From positions 434,001-498,000 of the forward strand of contig CBDFKQ010000014.1 of assembly GCA_965248855.1 (NCBI GenBank): DNA of 64,000 nt. The letters are read 5' to 3'. The notes beneath the pieces are model-generated. The model did no database searches. It saw nothing but the letters and a program-made list of their open reading frames with translations, and was not told the origin of the DNA. The translations under genes were made by a program, and so were the position numbers. This document shows positions 43,764 to 52,201 of the stretch, one piece after another. Each line of letters starts with the position of its first letter. Position 1 is the stretch's first letter. The DNA is from CBDFKQ01 sp965248855 (GTDB lineage: Bacteria; Bacteroidota; Bacteroidia; Cytophagales; 172606-1).

Positions 43764-44672
43764 ATGAATATTGATAAAACGATATTAATACCGACTTACG
43801 AAAATTTTAGTTTTGAAGAGTGTATGTGGTTTCTTAATCGAAATTATGATGATTGCCTGCATTCCGTAAGCAAAACCGGAATAATAAAAGCGATTCAATT
43901 TAATGATGAAGTTTATTTAATTAGTTTAAAAGAGAAAATTAAAAGTATTGAAGTTGAAATACTAAACAATAATTTTAATGAAGAAACAAAGAATTTAATC
44001 GTAAGTTATGTAACGGATTGGCTGGATATTGAACGAGATATAAAACCGTTTTATCATTTATTAGAGCAAAATGAAAAATTTGCTTATATGGTTGAAGAAT
44101 ACAAGGGTTTAAGGTTGATAGGGATTGAAGATCTTTTTGAAACACTTTGTTGGAGCATTATCGGTCAGCAAATAAATTTAACTTTTGCTTATAAATTAAA
44201 AAGAAGATTGGTAGAAAAATTTGGCACTGCCATTGAATTTAATGGAGAGGTGTATCATACCTTCCCTTCTTGCGAAATTTTATCTTTAATAACGATTGAA
44301 GAATTGAGAGAGATGCAATTTTCAACACGAAAGGCAGAATATATTATCGGTACTGCAAAAGCATTTGTAAGCAAGGAGTTAAGTAAAGAAAAAATAAAAG
44401 CGTTGCCCGATTTTACCGGCAGGCATAAAGCCCTGACCAATATAAAAGGCATTGGAGTATGGACTGCCAATTATGCATTAATGAAATCGTTAAGAGAATT
44501 GCAAGCCATTCCTTTTGGTGATGTAGGTTTACTTAATGCACTTAAAAACCATACAATTATAAAAGATAGAAGCGAAACAGAAAAGATTGAAGAGTTATTT
44601 AAAAAATTTGCGGGTTGGGAAAGTTATCTGGTAATTTATTTGTGGAGAAGTCTGGCAGATAAGAAACTCTAA
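43764..44672 (+). CDS. AlkA-type DNA-3-methyladenine glycosylase II
   Basis: This 302-residue protein has the AlkA architecture. An N-terminal region with FSFEECMWFLNRNYDDC is followed by a HhH-GPD domain. Visible signatures are FETLCWSIIGQQINLTFAYK, the helix-hairpin-helix LTNIKGIGVWTANYALMKSL and the catalytic Asp in PFGDVGLLNAL. It removes alkylated purines from DNA, in base-excision repair. It starts 13 bases after the MocR-type gene, so the two probably form an operon. No alkylation-response partner such as Ada is next to it. Confidence 0.9.
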   Translation: MNIDKTILIPTYENFSFEECMWFLNRNYDDCLHSVSKTGIIKAIQFNDEVYLISLKEKIKSIEVEILNNNFNEETKNLIVSYVTDWLDIERDIKPFYHLLEQNEKFAYMVEEYKGLRLIGIEDLFETLCWSIIGQQINLTFAYKLKRRLVEKFGTAIEFNGEVYHTFPSCEILSLITIEELREMQFSTRKAEYIIGTAKAFVSKELSKEKIKALPDFTGRHKALTNIKGIGVWTANYALMKSLRELQAIPFGDVGLLNALKNHTIIKDRSETEKIEELFKKFAGWESYLVIYLWRSLADKKL

Positions 44673-44729
44673 AACAGCAGCACCGGTTTATCTCTTTTCT
44701 CAAAATGATACTTAAAAAAAAGATTTTTT

Positions 44730-44762
44730 AATCCCTGCAATTTTTGCAGGGATTTTTTTTGT
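44730..44762 (+). terminator. Rho-independent terminator after the AlkA-type gene
   Basis: An 11-bp stem, AATCCCTGCAA (44730-44740) with TTGCAGGGATT (44744-44754), has a very short T-rich loop and is followed by a T-run. Confidence 0.88.
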
Positions 44763-44816
44763 TCTCATGCAACCATTTTGCGTTGAGATGGGTCATGTAA
44801 AAAAAAACAAAAACTT

Positions 44817-45518
44817 ATGAAAAAATATACTTTTGAATTGACTACAGTATTTTTAATAATGCTAACATATAATCTTTCTTATGCACAAAATAAAAATTGG
44901 CAAATAGGCATGAAAGCGATACCTGAATGGAGTATGTTCAATAATAATAATAATCCGAGGGATAGTTATAGTGAATCAAAATTAAAATATAGTAATATGT
45001 TTCTATGGAGTGGAGGCTTTCAATTGGTAAAAGGAATTAATAAATACATTTCAATAGAAAGTGGAATAAACATATCAAACAAAGCAACTCGAATGTTTGG
45101 CTATAATTATAATCTACCTGTCCCATGTATATATTGCCGGCAAATTGCCGGTTCAAATTCACAAGAGAAAACTTATTTTTATCATCAATACTCTTATTTA
45201 AATATCCCATTAATTATAAAATTTAACATAAAAGATTTTTATATAGGTAGTGGATTAGCAATAAATAAATTTATTTTTCAAAAAACTAACGAAACTCTTA
45301 CCACATATTATTACCCTACACCTAAAAGTATGGAAATCAATAATTGGGTTTTTGATTTGCCTGTTATTTTAGGTTATCAAAGAAAGGTTTATCGTTCATT
45401 AAATATTTTTTTGGAGGGCAGGTATACGCCTACACTTTCTAAAATATATAAAAATTCAAGTGAGAAGGCTGTTAATTATGGGTTTGGGTTTGGAGTAAAC
45501 TGGACTTTAGAAAAATAA
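44817..45518 (+). CDS. Outer-membrane beta-barrel protein (PorT/OmpA-like family)
   Basis: This 233-residue protein has a signal peptide (FELTTVFLIMLTYNLSYAQ) and alternating aromatic/hydrophobic strands: FLWSGGFQLVKGINKYISIE, YLNIPLIIKFNIKDFYIGSG, FDLPVILGYQRKVYRSLNIF and a final YGFGFGVNWTLEK ending in a basic residue. This is the pattern of the eight-stranded outer-membrane barrels (PorT-like) common in Bacteroidota. A Cys pair, CIYCRQ, sits in a loop. The ligand or role is unknown. Confidence 0.78.
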   Translation: MKKYTFELTTVFLIMLTYNLSYAQNKNWQIGMKAIPEWSMFNNNNNPRDSYSESKLKYSNMFLWSGGFQLVKGINKYISIESGINISNKATRMFGYNYNLPVPCIYCRQIAGSNSQEKTYFYHQYSYLNIPLIIKFNIKDFYIGSGLAINKFIFQKTNETLTTYYYPTPKSMEINNWVFDLPVILGYQRKVYRSLNIFLEGRYTPTLSKIYKNSSEKAVNYGFGFGVNWTLEK

Positions 45519-45536
45519 ATAAGTTTTTATTATGGG

Positions 45537-45570
45537 ATTATCAAAAAAACGATATTAATATATTAATAAC
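45537..45570. repeat. AT-rich repeat, CGATATTAATATATTAATAA form
   Basis: ATTATCAAAAAAACGATATT is followed by AATATATTAATAAC. The copy at 46781-46813 (TTATCGAAAAAACGATATTG, then ATATATTAATAAT) is very similar and in the same orientation, so the two flank the sugar dehydrogenase gene. The ATATCG/CGATAT core is shared with the MocR ladder spacers. Confidence 0.55.
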
Positions 45571-45636
45571 CACTAAACAATTAAAAAGCAAAAGCCCAAT
45601 TATTTAAAATTTTATAAGATGAAATTTTAAATTGCT

Positions 45637-46725
45637 TTATGGAAGCTTATAACTTATTTTATGCAGTTTCCCTCCATCACCTCTTTCAAGATAATATAAA
45701 CTTCCATCGATACCCGTTAATATATTTACGAGGCTATTCAAACCTTTGGCAAAGCCTTCTACTTTACCGGTTTCCGGATCCATAATTTTTATAAATCCAC
45801 TGCAATAATCTCCGAAAAAATATTTACCAAAGTAGTGAAGGGGAAATTGACGGGAGGCAGGATTATAAAAAGAAGATCCAATAACAGAACAACCTTTTAT
45901 TTCTCCATTAATGTGATGGTAGGTAAATATTGGATTTATAAATTTTTTGTCATTACTATTACCTTCAGCATTTGGCCAGCCATAGTTACCACCGGGTTTT
46001 ATGTAATTTATTTCTTCCCAACTTTCTTGCCCGTCGTCATTAACGAATATTTTTCCGGAGCCGGGTTGAATGCTAAATGTAAAGGGGTTTCTTAATCCAA
46101 GAGCATAAATAGCACGATTTTCTCCTATTGCTGCTTTGTAGAAAGGGTTATCATTAGGAATTGAACCATCGGCATTTATTCTTAATATTTTTCCCAACAA
46201 GTTTTCTAATGATTGTGAATTGGATGGTTTTGCATTTTCACCAACAGCAATATAAAGTTTACCGTCTTCACCAAATGCCATTGCACCACTGTGATGGTTT
46301 GGAGCAGCAGCCGCATTAATAATTTCAAAAATTATTTTTTCCGATCCGGACTTTACCAGATCATCGTTTGCCGTAAATCTGCTTACTCTGTTATGTATTG
46401 GAGCAACAGGAACGGTATAGTGAAGATATAAAAATTGGTTTTTTTTAAAATCGGGATCAAAAGCAATTCCGATCAAACCTCTTTCACCTTCTGAGTTTAC
46501 ATGCAGGCTTATGAAAGGTTTTGACAACAAGATATTATTTTTATAAATAAAAATTTGTCCGTTTTGTGTTAAAATAAAAATCCTCCCGTCAGGCGCCTGT
46601 GCCATTGTGGTTGGATTGTCAATAACTGCTATTACTTTTTCGGTAAAACCGGCCGGCAAATCAATTCCAAAAATGGAATGCACAATGAAAAACAAAAAAA
46701 GGACACTGATTTTTAAATATTTCAT
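45637..46725 (-). CDS. PQQ-dependent sugar dehydrogenase (glucose/sorbosone dehydrogenase fold)
   Basis: This 362-residue protein has a signal peptide (YLKISVLFLFFIVHSIFG) and a six-bladed beta-propeller of the GSDH family. Visible are AQAPDGRIFILTQNGQI, GERGLIGIAFDPDF, the HHSGAMAFGEDGKLYIAVGE block, LGKILRINADGSIP, ALGLRNPFTFSIQP and NYGWPNAEG. Family members oxidise sugars with PQQ and pass electrons to acceptors in the periplasm; many Bacteroidota members have unknown substrate. PQQ biosynthesis genes are not in this window. Confidence 0.88.
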   Translation of the reverse strand: MKYLKISVLFLFFIVHSIFGIDLPAGFTEKVIAVIDNPTTMAQAPDGRIFILTQNGQIFIYKNNILLSKPFISLHVNSEGERGLIGIAFDPDFKKNQFLYLHYTVPVAPIHNRVSRFTANDDLVKSGSEKIIFEIINAAAAPNHHSGAMAFGEDGKLYIAVGENAKPSNSQSLENLLGKILRINADGSIPNDNPFYKAAIGENRAIYALGLRNPFTFSIQPGSGKIFVNDDGQESWEEINYIKPGGNYGWPNAEGNSNDKKFINPIFTYHHINGEIKGCSVIGSSFYNPASRQFPLHYFGKYFFGDYCSGFIKIMDPETGKVEGFAKGLNSLVNILTGIDGSLYYLERGDGGKLHKISYKLP

Positions 46726-46780
46726 ATTTTTTACTGATAATATAAAGTAGTTTTCAATTAAAATTAAATTAAAAATTTAT

Positions 46781-46813
46781 TTATCGAAAAAACGATATTG
46801 ATATATTAATAAT
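46781..46813. repeat. AT-rich repeat, CGATATTGATATATTAATAA form
   Basis: This direct relative of the copy at 45537-45570 lies between the sugar dehydrogenase start and the porX stop codon. Confidence 0.55.
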
Positions 46814-46835
46814 GATAAACAAAAAATCAATTTAT

Positions 46836-48386
46836 TTATCTGGGAGATAATTTAACAAAAGGTATAATCATTTCTTCCATAGAAATACCACCATGTTGAA
46901 ACGTATCTTTATAATAGTTTACGTAGTAATTATAATTATTGGGATAGGCAAAAAAGTAATCGCTTGTTGTAAAAACATAAGCGGTTGACACATTGTTTTT
47001 AGGAAGAAAAAAATTCTCCGGTTTCCTTGTAACGAGAACGTCTTTTTCTTCAAAACCCAAGTTTTTACCCGCTTTATATCTCAAATTAGTATTTGTGTTT
47101 TTATCTCCAATTATCTTAAACGGCCTTTTTACCCGCACTGTACCGTGGTCTGTTGTTATAACAACCTGAACTTTTTGATCGGATAATTTTTTTAAAATTT
47201 CTAATAAAGGCGAATGTTGAAACCACGATGTAGTTAATGATCTGTAAGCAGATTCATCGGGTGCTAATTCTTGGATCATTTGCATATCTGTGCGTGCATG
47301 TGAAAGCATATCAACAAAATTATAAACGATTACATTAAGAGGAGTTTTAAGGAGATTATTTAAATTTTCCAATAATGATTTTCCCTGATTGATGTTTAAA
47401 ATTTTGTGATAAGATGTTTTTATATCTATTTTATTTTTTTGTAATTGTCTGTTTAAAAATTCTCCTTCATGCAGGTTCATTCCTTCATCTTCTCCTTCAT
47501 TCACCCAAATATCTGAATGGTATTTTTCCATGTCTGATGGAAGCATACCCGAAAAAATTGAATTTCTGGCAAAGGCGGTGGTAGTTGGCAAAATAGAGTA
47601 ATAAGTGCTTTCTTCTTCTACATTATAATAATTAATCAAGGTTTTTTCCAGCATTTTCCATTGATCAAATCTTAAATTATCAATCAGGAAAAAGAAAACG
47701 GGTTCTGTTTCATTAATTAATGGGAAAACTTTTTTCTTCATTAACTGATGGGATAATAAAGGTTTTTCGGATTTTGGGTCATTCAACCAACTTTCGTAAG
47801 AGTTCATTATAAATTTCGAAAAATTCGAATTGGCTTCACTTTTTTGCATATCCAACACTTCTCCCATGCTGTTTTCGGTTCCATCCAACTCTAGTTCCCA
47901 ATAAATTAATTTTTTGTGTACTTCTGCCCATTCATTATGGTCGAGGTTGTCACCAAAAGACATCATGATATTCCTAAAATCTTGTTGATAACCAAGGTTT
48001 GTCTTTTCGGTAACAAGCCGTTTGTTATCCAGTATTTTTTTTACAGAAAGCAATATTTGATTAGGATTGAGAGGCTTAATTAAATAATCTGCTATTTTAG
48101 ATCCTATGGCCTCTTCCATTATATGCTCCTCTTCACTTTTGGTAATCATTACAACAGGCAAATTCGGTTTAAAAGATTTTATTTGTGCCAAGGTTTCCAA
48201 ACCTGTTAAGCCCGGCATATTTTCATCAAGAAAAACGATATCAAAGTTTTCCTCCCGGCATTTTTCTAAAGCATCCGACCCGCTGTTTACAGGTGTAATA
48301 TCATAGCCTTTGTTTTGTAAAAACATAATATGAGGCTTTAGTAAATCTATTTCATCATCCGCCCAAAGTATGGAGTATCGTTGCAT
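46836..48386 (-). CDS. porX: PorX: T9SS response regulator with PglZ (phosphatase-fold) domain
   Basis: This 516-residue protein has an N-terminal CheY-like receiver domain (ILWADDEIDLLKPHIMFL, phospho-acceptor Asp54 in VFLDENMPG, VVMITKSEE, and the KPLNP lysine loop). A helical linker follows, then a C-terminal PglZ/alkaline-phosphatase-like domain with PVFFFLIDNLRFDQW, VVITTDHGTV and FQHGGISMEEMIIPFV. This combination is that of PorX, which with the PorY kinase controls T9SS genes and may hydrolyse nucleotide or phosphodiester second messengers. Its partner kinase is not adjacent. With SprE/PorW at 14665, this supports an active T9SS in the organism. Confidence 0.93.
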   Translation of the reverse strand: MQRYSILWADDEIDLLKPHIMFLQNKGYDITPVNSGSDALEKCREENFDIVFLDENMPGLTGLETLAQIKSFKPNLPVVMITKSEEEHIMEEAIGSKIADYLIKPLNPNQILLSVKKILDNKRLVTEKTNLGYQQDFRNIMMSFGDNLDHNEWAEVHKKLIYWELELDGTENSMGEVLDMQKSEANSNFSKFIMNSYESWLNDPKSEKPLLSHQLMKKKVFPLINETEPVFFFLIDNLRFDQWKMLEKTLINYYNVEEESTYYSILPTTTAFARNSIFSGMLPSDMEKYHSDIWVNEGEDEGMNLHEGEFLNRQLQKNKIDIKTSYHKILNINQGKSLLENLNNLLKTPLNVIVYNFVDMLSHARTDMQMIQELAPDESAYRSLTTSWFQHSPLLEILKKLSDQKVQVVITTDHGTVRVKRPFKIIGDKNTNTNLRYKAGKNLGFEEKDVLVTRKPENFFLPKNNVSTAYVFTTSDYFFAYPNNYNYYVNYYKDTFQHGGISMEEMIIPFVKLSPR

Positions 48387-48588
48387 AAATTATTTTTTAA
48401 ATTAACTACTTAAATACGCCTGTTATTCAATATTGTTGTTCCGGATTTAAATAATTATTCCCCGCAATAAATAATTAAAGATAAATACACTAAAATTAAA
48501 CTTTTGTATTTATTAATTGATGTTGATAAAATTATTTGCAATTGCTTTTTCTGTCACAGCCTGATCTTTGATTTAGAAATTGTTTTTA

Positions 48589-48624
48589 AATTATGAATAT
48601 ATAGATATCAATAAACCGATAATT
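48589..48624. repeat. AT-rich dispersed palindrome
   Basis: AATTATGAATATATAGATAT is followed by CAATAAACCGATAATT. It is the best representative of the ~36-bp family, matching 23763-23799 (reverse strand) and the right arm of 18179-18275. Confidence 0.65.
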
Positions 48625-48740
48625 AATAAATATTTTTTATTTATAATCAATTTTCTTTATTTTTTTGGCTTTGGGATTGTAGTGGGAAATCCTTTTTGTA
48701 ATATCGGAACGTAAAGTCCGGAAATTTAAGTTTCTGATTA

Positions 48741-48748
48741 TATCTTTG
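48741..48748 (+). promoter_or_regulatory. -7 promoter box of the proline dehydrogenase gene
   Basis: TATCTTTG matches TAnnTTTG. It is 26 bases upstream of the GTG start at 48775. No good -33 box lies at the right distance. Confidence 0.5.
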
Positions 48749-48774
48749 CAATTGATTTATAAATAATAAAAAGA

Positions 48775-49983
48775 GTGGTCAACTCCCAAGAAAAAAATAA
48801 TAAATTAAAAGAAATAATTTCTTTTGATGATACAGGTATTGCTTTCTTCTCCAAAACCAATACAGAACTTCGTAAAATGTATTGGCTTTTTGCGTCGATG
48901 AATAATAATTTTCTTGTAAAAGCAGGAACAGCAGCATTACAATTCTCATTTAAATTCCATCTTCCTTTTGTAAAAACCATTGTTAAAAATACTGTTTTTA
49001 ATCATTTCTGTGGTGGAGAAACAATTGATGATTGCGAAAAGTCCATTCAAAAACTATCCGGATTTAACATAGGCACCATCCTCGATTATTCAGTTGAAGG
49101 CGCAAAAACAGATGAAGGTTTTGAGAAAACAACTTTAGAAATTATCGCGACTATTAAAAAAGCTGCCGGAAATAAAAATATCCCTTTTACGGTATTTAAA
49201 ATAACAGGAATAGCTTCATCAGACATTCTAACAAAAATTCAAAAACGGAAAGCATTAAGTGAACAAGAAATAATTGATTTTGATTATGCCAAATCAAGAA
49301 TTGAAAGAATTTGCCGCTGTGCATTTGATTTAAACGTCAGGCTTTTTATAGATGGTGAAGAAACATGGTTTCAGGATACAATTGATAGTATTGCTTATGA
49401 AATGATGGAAAAATTTAATAAGCAAAATGCAATCATCTATAATACATTTCAAATGTACAGGAAGGATATGGAGGTGAATTTAAAATATGCTTATAATACC
49501 GCACAAGAAAAAGGATATTTACTTGGTGCCAAATTGGTGAGAGGTGCTTATATGGAAAAAGAAAGAATGGAAGCTGCAACAAATAATTATCCTGACCCTA
49601 TACAACCGGATAAAGAAAGTACAGATAAAGATTATGATGAAGCCATACAATTTTGCATTCAACATTATCCTCAAATCGCATTTTGCTCAGGCACCCATAA
49701 CGAAAAAAGTAATTATTTACTTATCCGTTTAATGAAAGAAAATAATATTTTAAACAACGATCCGCATATTTATTTTGCACAACTGTATGGAATGAGTGAT
49801 AACCTTTCATATAACCTTTCTCATGCCGGTTATAATGTTGCAAAGTACATGCCTTATGGCCCCGTTGCATCTGTAATGCCTTATCTTTTTCGAAGAGCAA
49901 TGGAGAATACTGCTATTGCAGGTCAAAGCAGCAGAGAGTTTAATTTAATTAAGAAAGAAATGGAGAGGCGAAAAAATAAATAA
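48775..49983 (+). CDS. Proline dehydrogenase
   Basis: This 402-residue FAD enzyme is a stand-alone proline dehydrogenase, not the fused PutA. It has the TIM barrel with FTVFKITGIASSDIL, VRLFIDGEETWFQDT, YNTFQMYRKDMEV, YLLGAKLVRGAYMEKER, FCSGTHNEKSNYLLIRLM, FAQLYGMSDNLSYNL and the C-terminal YLFRRAMENTAIAGQ, which provides the arginine pair for the substrate carboxylate. It oxidises proline to pyrroline-5-carboxylate. The start is GTG 48775, with a promoter box just upstream. The next gene is convergent, 8 bases from its stop codon. The P5C dehydrogenase is not in this window. Confidence 0.94.
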   Translation: MVNSQEKNNKLKEIISFDDTGIAFFSKTNTELRKMYWLFASMNNNFLVKAGTAALQFSFKFHLPFVKTIVKNTVFNHFCGGETIDDCEKSIQKLSGFNIGTILDYSVEGAKTDEGFEKTTLEIIATIKKAAGNKNIPFTVFKITGIASSDILTKIQKRKALSEQEIIDFDYAKSRIERICRCAFDLNVRLFIDGEETWFQDTIDSIAYEMMEKFNKQNAIIYNTFQMYRKDMEVNLKYAYNTAQEKGYLLGAKLVRGAYMEKERMEAATNNYPDPIQPDKESTDKDYDEAIQFCIQHYPQIAFCSGTHNEKSNYLLIRLMKENNILNNDPHIYFAQLYGMSDNLSYNLSHAGYNVAKYMPYGPVASVMPYLFRRAMENTAIAGQSSREFNLIKKEMERRKNK

Positions 49984-49990
49984 TTTATTT

Positions 49991-51160
49991 TTATTCTACC
50001 TGCAAAACCAAGCCTTTTAGATATTCACCTTCCGGGTGATAAATATTAATTGGGTGATCAGCCGGTTGGGTTAGTTGATGTAAAATTCTTACATTTCTTT
50101 TGGCATCGGATGCAGCACTAAATATAATTTTTCGGAAAAGATCTCTGTCAATGTGTTGAGAGCACGAAAATGTAAATAAAATACCTTGGGAATTTATTTT
50201 TTGAAATGCTTTAAGATTCAGCTCTTTATAACCTCTTGCAGCATTTGAAACTGCTCTGGAATTTTTTGCAAACGCAGGAGGGTCTAATACTATTACATCA
50301 TAGTGGTGCGGTGTGTTTTTTAAGTATTCAAAACAGTCATCGGCAACCGATGTATGTGAAAAGTTTTCAAAATTTAATTTAATATTTTCATCGCAGGCTA
50401 TAATTGCATCTTTAGATATATCTACTGAATGAACTTCCGAAGCACCACCGGCGGCGGCATAAACACTAAAGCCTCCTGTATAGCTAAATGCATTTAATAC
50501 TTTTTTATCTTTGCTATAAGAACTTAACAACGCTCTGTTATCTCTTTGGTCTATAAAAAATCCGGTTTTTTGTCCTTTTTCGAAATCAATTAAAAATTTT
50601 AAATTATTTTCAATAACTATTTTCTTACCTTCGTAAATGCTTTTTGTTAAAAACCCGTTTGGGAGATTTATTTTTCCGGTTTGATTGGGGATGATTTTAT
50701 TTTTCAGGAAAATATACTTGAAACCTAATTGATTAAGCGCATAAACGATATCTTCAAATAAATTTGTTGAACCTGTTATTAATAATTGTAATACTGCCAG
50801 GCCATTATAAATATCACAAATTACTCCCGGAATAAAATCACCTTCTGCATGCAGCAAACGATAAGTATCGGTGCCCGGTTTAATTATACTTTTACGTAAA
50901 ACATAAGCTCGATTAATTTTTTGACACCAAAAATCCCTGTCGATATTTATTTCAACACTTGTAAACTCAAAAACACGACAAGTAATTTGACTTTGAGGAT
51001 CAAAAAAACCATATCCCAATAAAGTATTTTGATAATCCCTTACCTGAATTATTTCACCATCTTCTGCCTTTGGTAAAGTTTTTACCGCCCCCGAAAATAT
51101 CCACGGATGCCTGTTTATAAATGATTTTTCTTTACCCGGTTTTAAAATTAATGCATTCAT
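49991..51160 (-). CDS. Class I SAM-dependent rRNA methyltransferase, RlmI-like
   Basis: This 389-residue protein starts with a PUA-like domain (KSFINRHPWIFSGAVKTLPK, IQVRDYQNTLLGYGFFDP). A ligand-binding middle region contains GDFIPGVICDIYNG. A Rossmann methyltransferase domain then has KVLNAFSYTGGFSVYAAAGG for SAM, HYDVIVLDPPAFAK as motif IV, and ILFTFSCSQHIDRDLF. This is the RlmI (YccW) arrangement, which makes m5C in 23S rRNA in E. coli. The exact target base here is not proven. It is a single gene. Confidence 0.92.
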   Translation of the reverse strand: MNALILKPGKEKSFINRHPWIFSGAVKTLPKAEDGEIIQVRDYQNTLLGYGFFDPQSQITCRVFEFTSVEINIDRDFWCQKINRAYVLRKSIIKPGTDTYRLLHAEGDFIPGVICDIYNGLAVLQLLITGSTNLFEDIVYALNQLGFKYIFLKNKIIPNQTGKINLPNGFLTKSIYEGKKIVIENNLKFLIDFEKGQKTGFFIDQRDNRALLSSYSKDKKVLNAFSYTGGFSVYAAAGGASEVHSVDISKDAIIACDENIKLNFENFSHTSVADDCFEYLKNTPHHYDVIVLDPPAFAKNSRAVSNAARGYKELNLKAFQKINSQGILFTFSCSQHIDRDLFRKIIFSAASDAKRNVRILHQLTQPADHPINIYHPEGEYLKGLVLQVE

Positions 51161-51262
51161 AAATATTTTAATTAATCACTTAATGTTTTAATAGTTACTG
51201 ATTATCAGTTATTTTATCAATAAAAATTATAGTAATTCTATCAGCACTTAAACTAAAGATAG

Positions 51263-51862
51263 TTACTTTATCCAACCTACCTTTTTTCTCCATTCGTTAA
51301 TTTCGTTTCTTCTTTTTTCAAAATCTGTAGGTAGTGATTGATTTTCATTTTTCGCCTGTTTTCTTATAATTTTTGTTTGTTCTTCAAGCGTGTTAAGTCC
51401 GATACCTTTTCGTCTTTGATTTACTTTGGTTAAGTCGTCAAAGGGATTGGCACTTAATTCCCCATTTTCGTCCCAATCAAATTGAGTTCCATAAAGCTGA
51501 TGCTTCCCCTCAAGTACAGCAATCCGGTCAGTCAGGTAAGCTAAATTTCTTGGTTCTGCTTTATTTTCACTAACTGCATTTTCTAATAATTCCACACACT
51601 TTTTCATAAAGCTTGGTTGTGCTATTGAATGTTGTATTACCAACCATGTAGCTTCGCCGGCTTCTTTACCTACTTTGTCAATGGTCGGATAACCGATGGT
51701 GTCTATAATATCATTTAATATCTTTGCATTCCTGTTGTGTAATTTAGCCATTTCATCATTATACCCTTCCCAAAGTTTTCCGTTTTGAACAAGTTTGTCC
51801 CTAAGTTCTAAGTCCGCATTTTTTAGTTCAATTATTTTTTCAGCAATGCTTTTATACTCCAT
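51263..51862 (-). CDS. DUF6624-type protein
   Basis: A protein of about 199 residues from ATG 51862 (MEYKSIAEKI); a GTG at 51880 would add six residues. It is alpha-helical and contains IIDTIGYPTIDKVGKEAG, EATWLVIQHSIAQPSFMKKC, YLTDRIAVLEGKHQLYGTQF and a conserved-looking Trp/Asp segment, DWDENGELS. The LTDR-x(5)-GK-x(2)-YGTQ pattern is that of the DUF6624 family. The function is unknown, and there is no signal peptide. Confidence 0.75.
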   Translation of the reverse strand: MEYKSIAEKIIELKNADLELRDKLVQNGKLWEGYNDEMAKLHNRNAKILNDIIDTIGYPTIDKVGKEAGEATWLVIQHSIAQPSFMKKCVELLENAVSENKAEPRNLAYLTDRIAVLEGKHQLYGTQFDWDENGELSANPFDDLTKVNQRRKGIGLNTLEEQTKIIRKQAKNENQSLPTDFEKRRNEINEWRKKVGWIK

Positions 51863-51880
51863 TATTTTATTGTTTATCAC

Positions 51881-52201
51881 ATTTCCACCCTGAACTTTTA
51901 TATTAATAAGGTTTAATTAACAAACTTCATACATTAAAACCTCTTGAAAAAACATTATAGCAAAAAGATTTTAAGTAAATATATATGTATATGACATTAA
52001 CTGAATTTAACTTTTATACAATTATTGACCAAATTCCTATAAATTATTAAATGAAAACATTAATAAAAAAATGAAATTTCGCCTTAATTTTAACGTTTCG
52101 CGAAGATGTATAATTAAGCGTCCGCTTGTTAAAAACAAGCGGACGCTTAATTAAGATAATGTGTAGCAGATATACTATTCCCGGAATCAGTCTTTAATCC
52201 A
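51881..52201. other. 321-bp intergenic region with long hairpin
   Basis: There is no open frame. It is AT-rich apart from a 19-bp perfect hairpin (52112-52152) near the right end. Confidence 0.6.
52112..52152. repeat. 19-bp perfect inverted repeat with 3-nt loop
   Basis: AATTAAGCGTCCGCTTGTT (52112-52130) pairs exactly with AACAAGCGGACGCTTAATT (52134-52152) around AAA. The stem has a GC-rich core. There is no T-run on either strand, so it is not a standard terminator, although it lies 49 bases past the stop codon of the minus-strand lipoprotein gene. Confidence 0.75.

Larger units (their letters stand above)
48387..48774. other. 388-bp divergent intergenic region, porX/putA
   Basis: The region is AT-rich with no open frame. 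It contains a copy of the AT palindrome (48589-48624) and a TATCTTTG promoter box (48741-48748) before the proline dehydrogenase gene. Confidence 0.6.

Noticed and set aside
52112..52152. Phage or plasmid attachment site
   Set aside because: There is no integrase gene and no tRNA next to it, and no second copy of the sequence was seen in the window.
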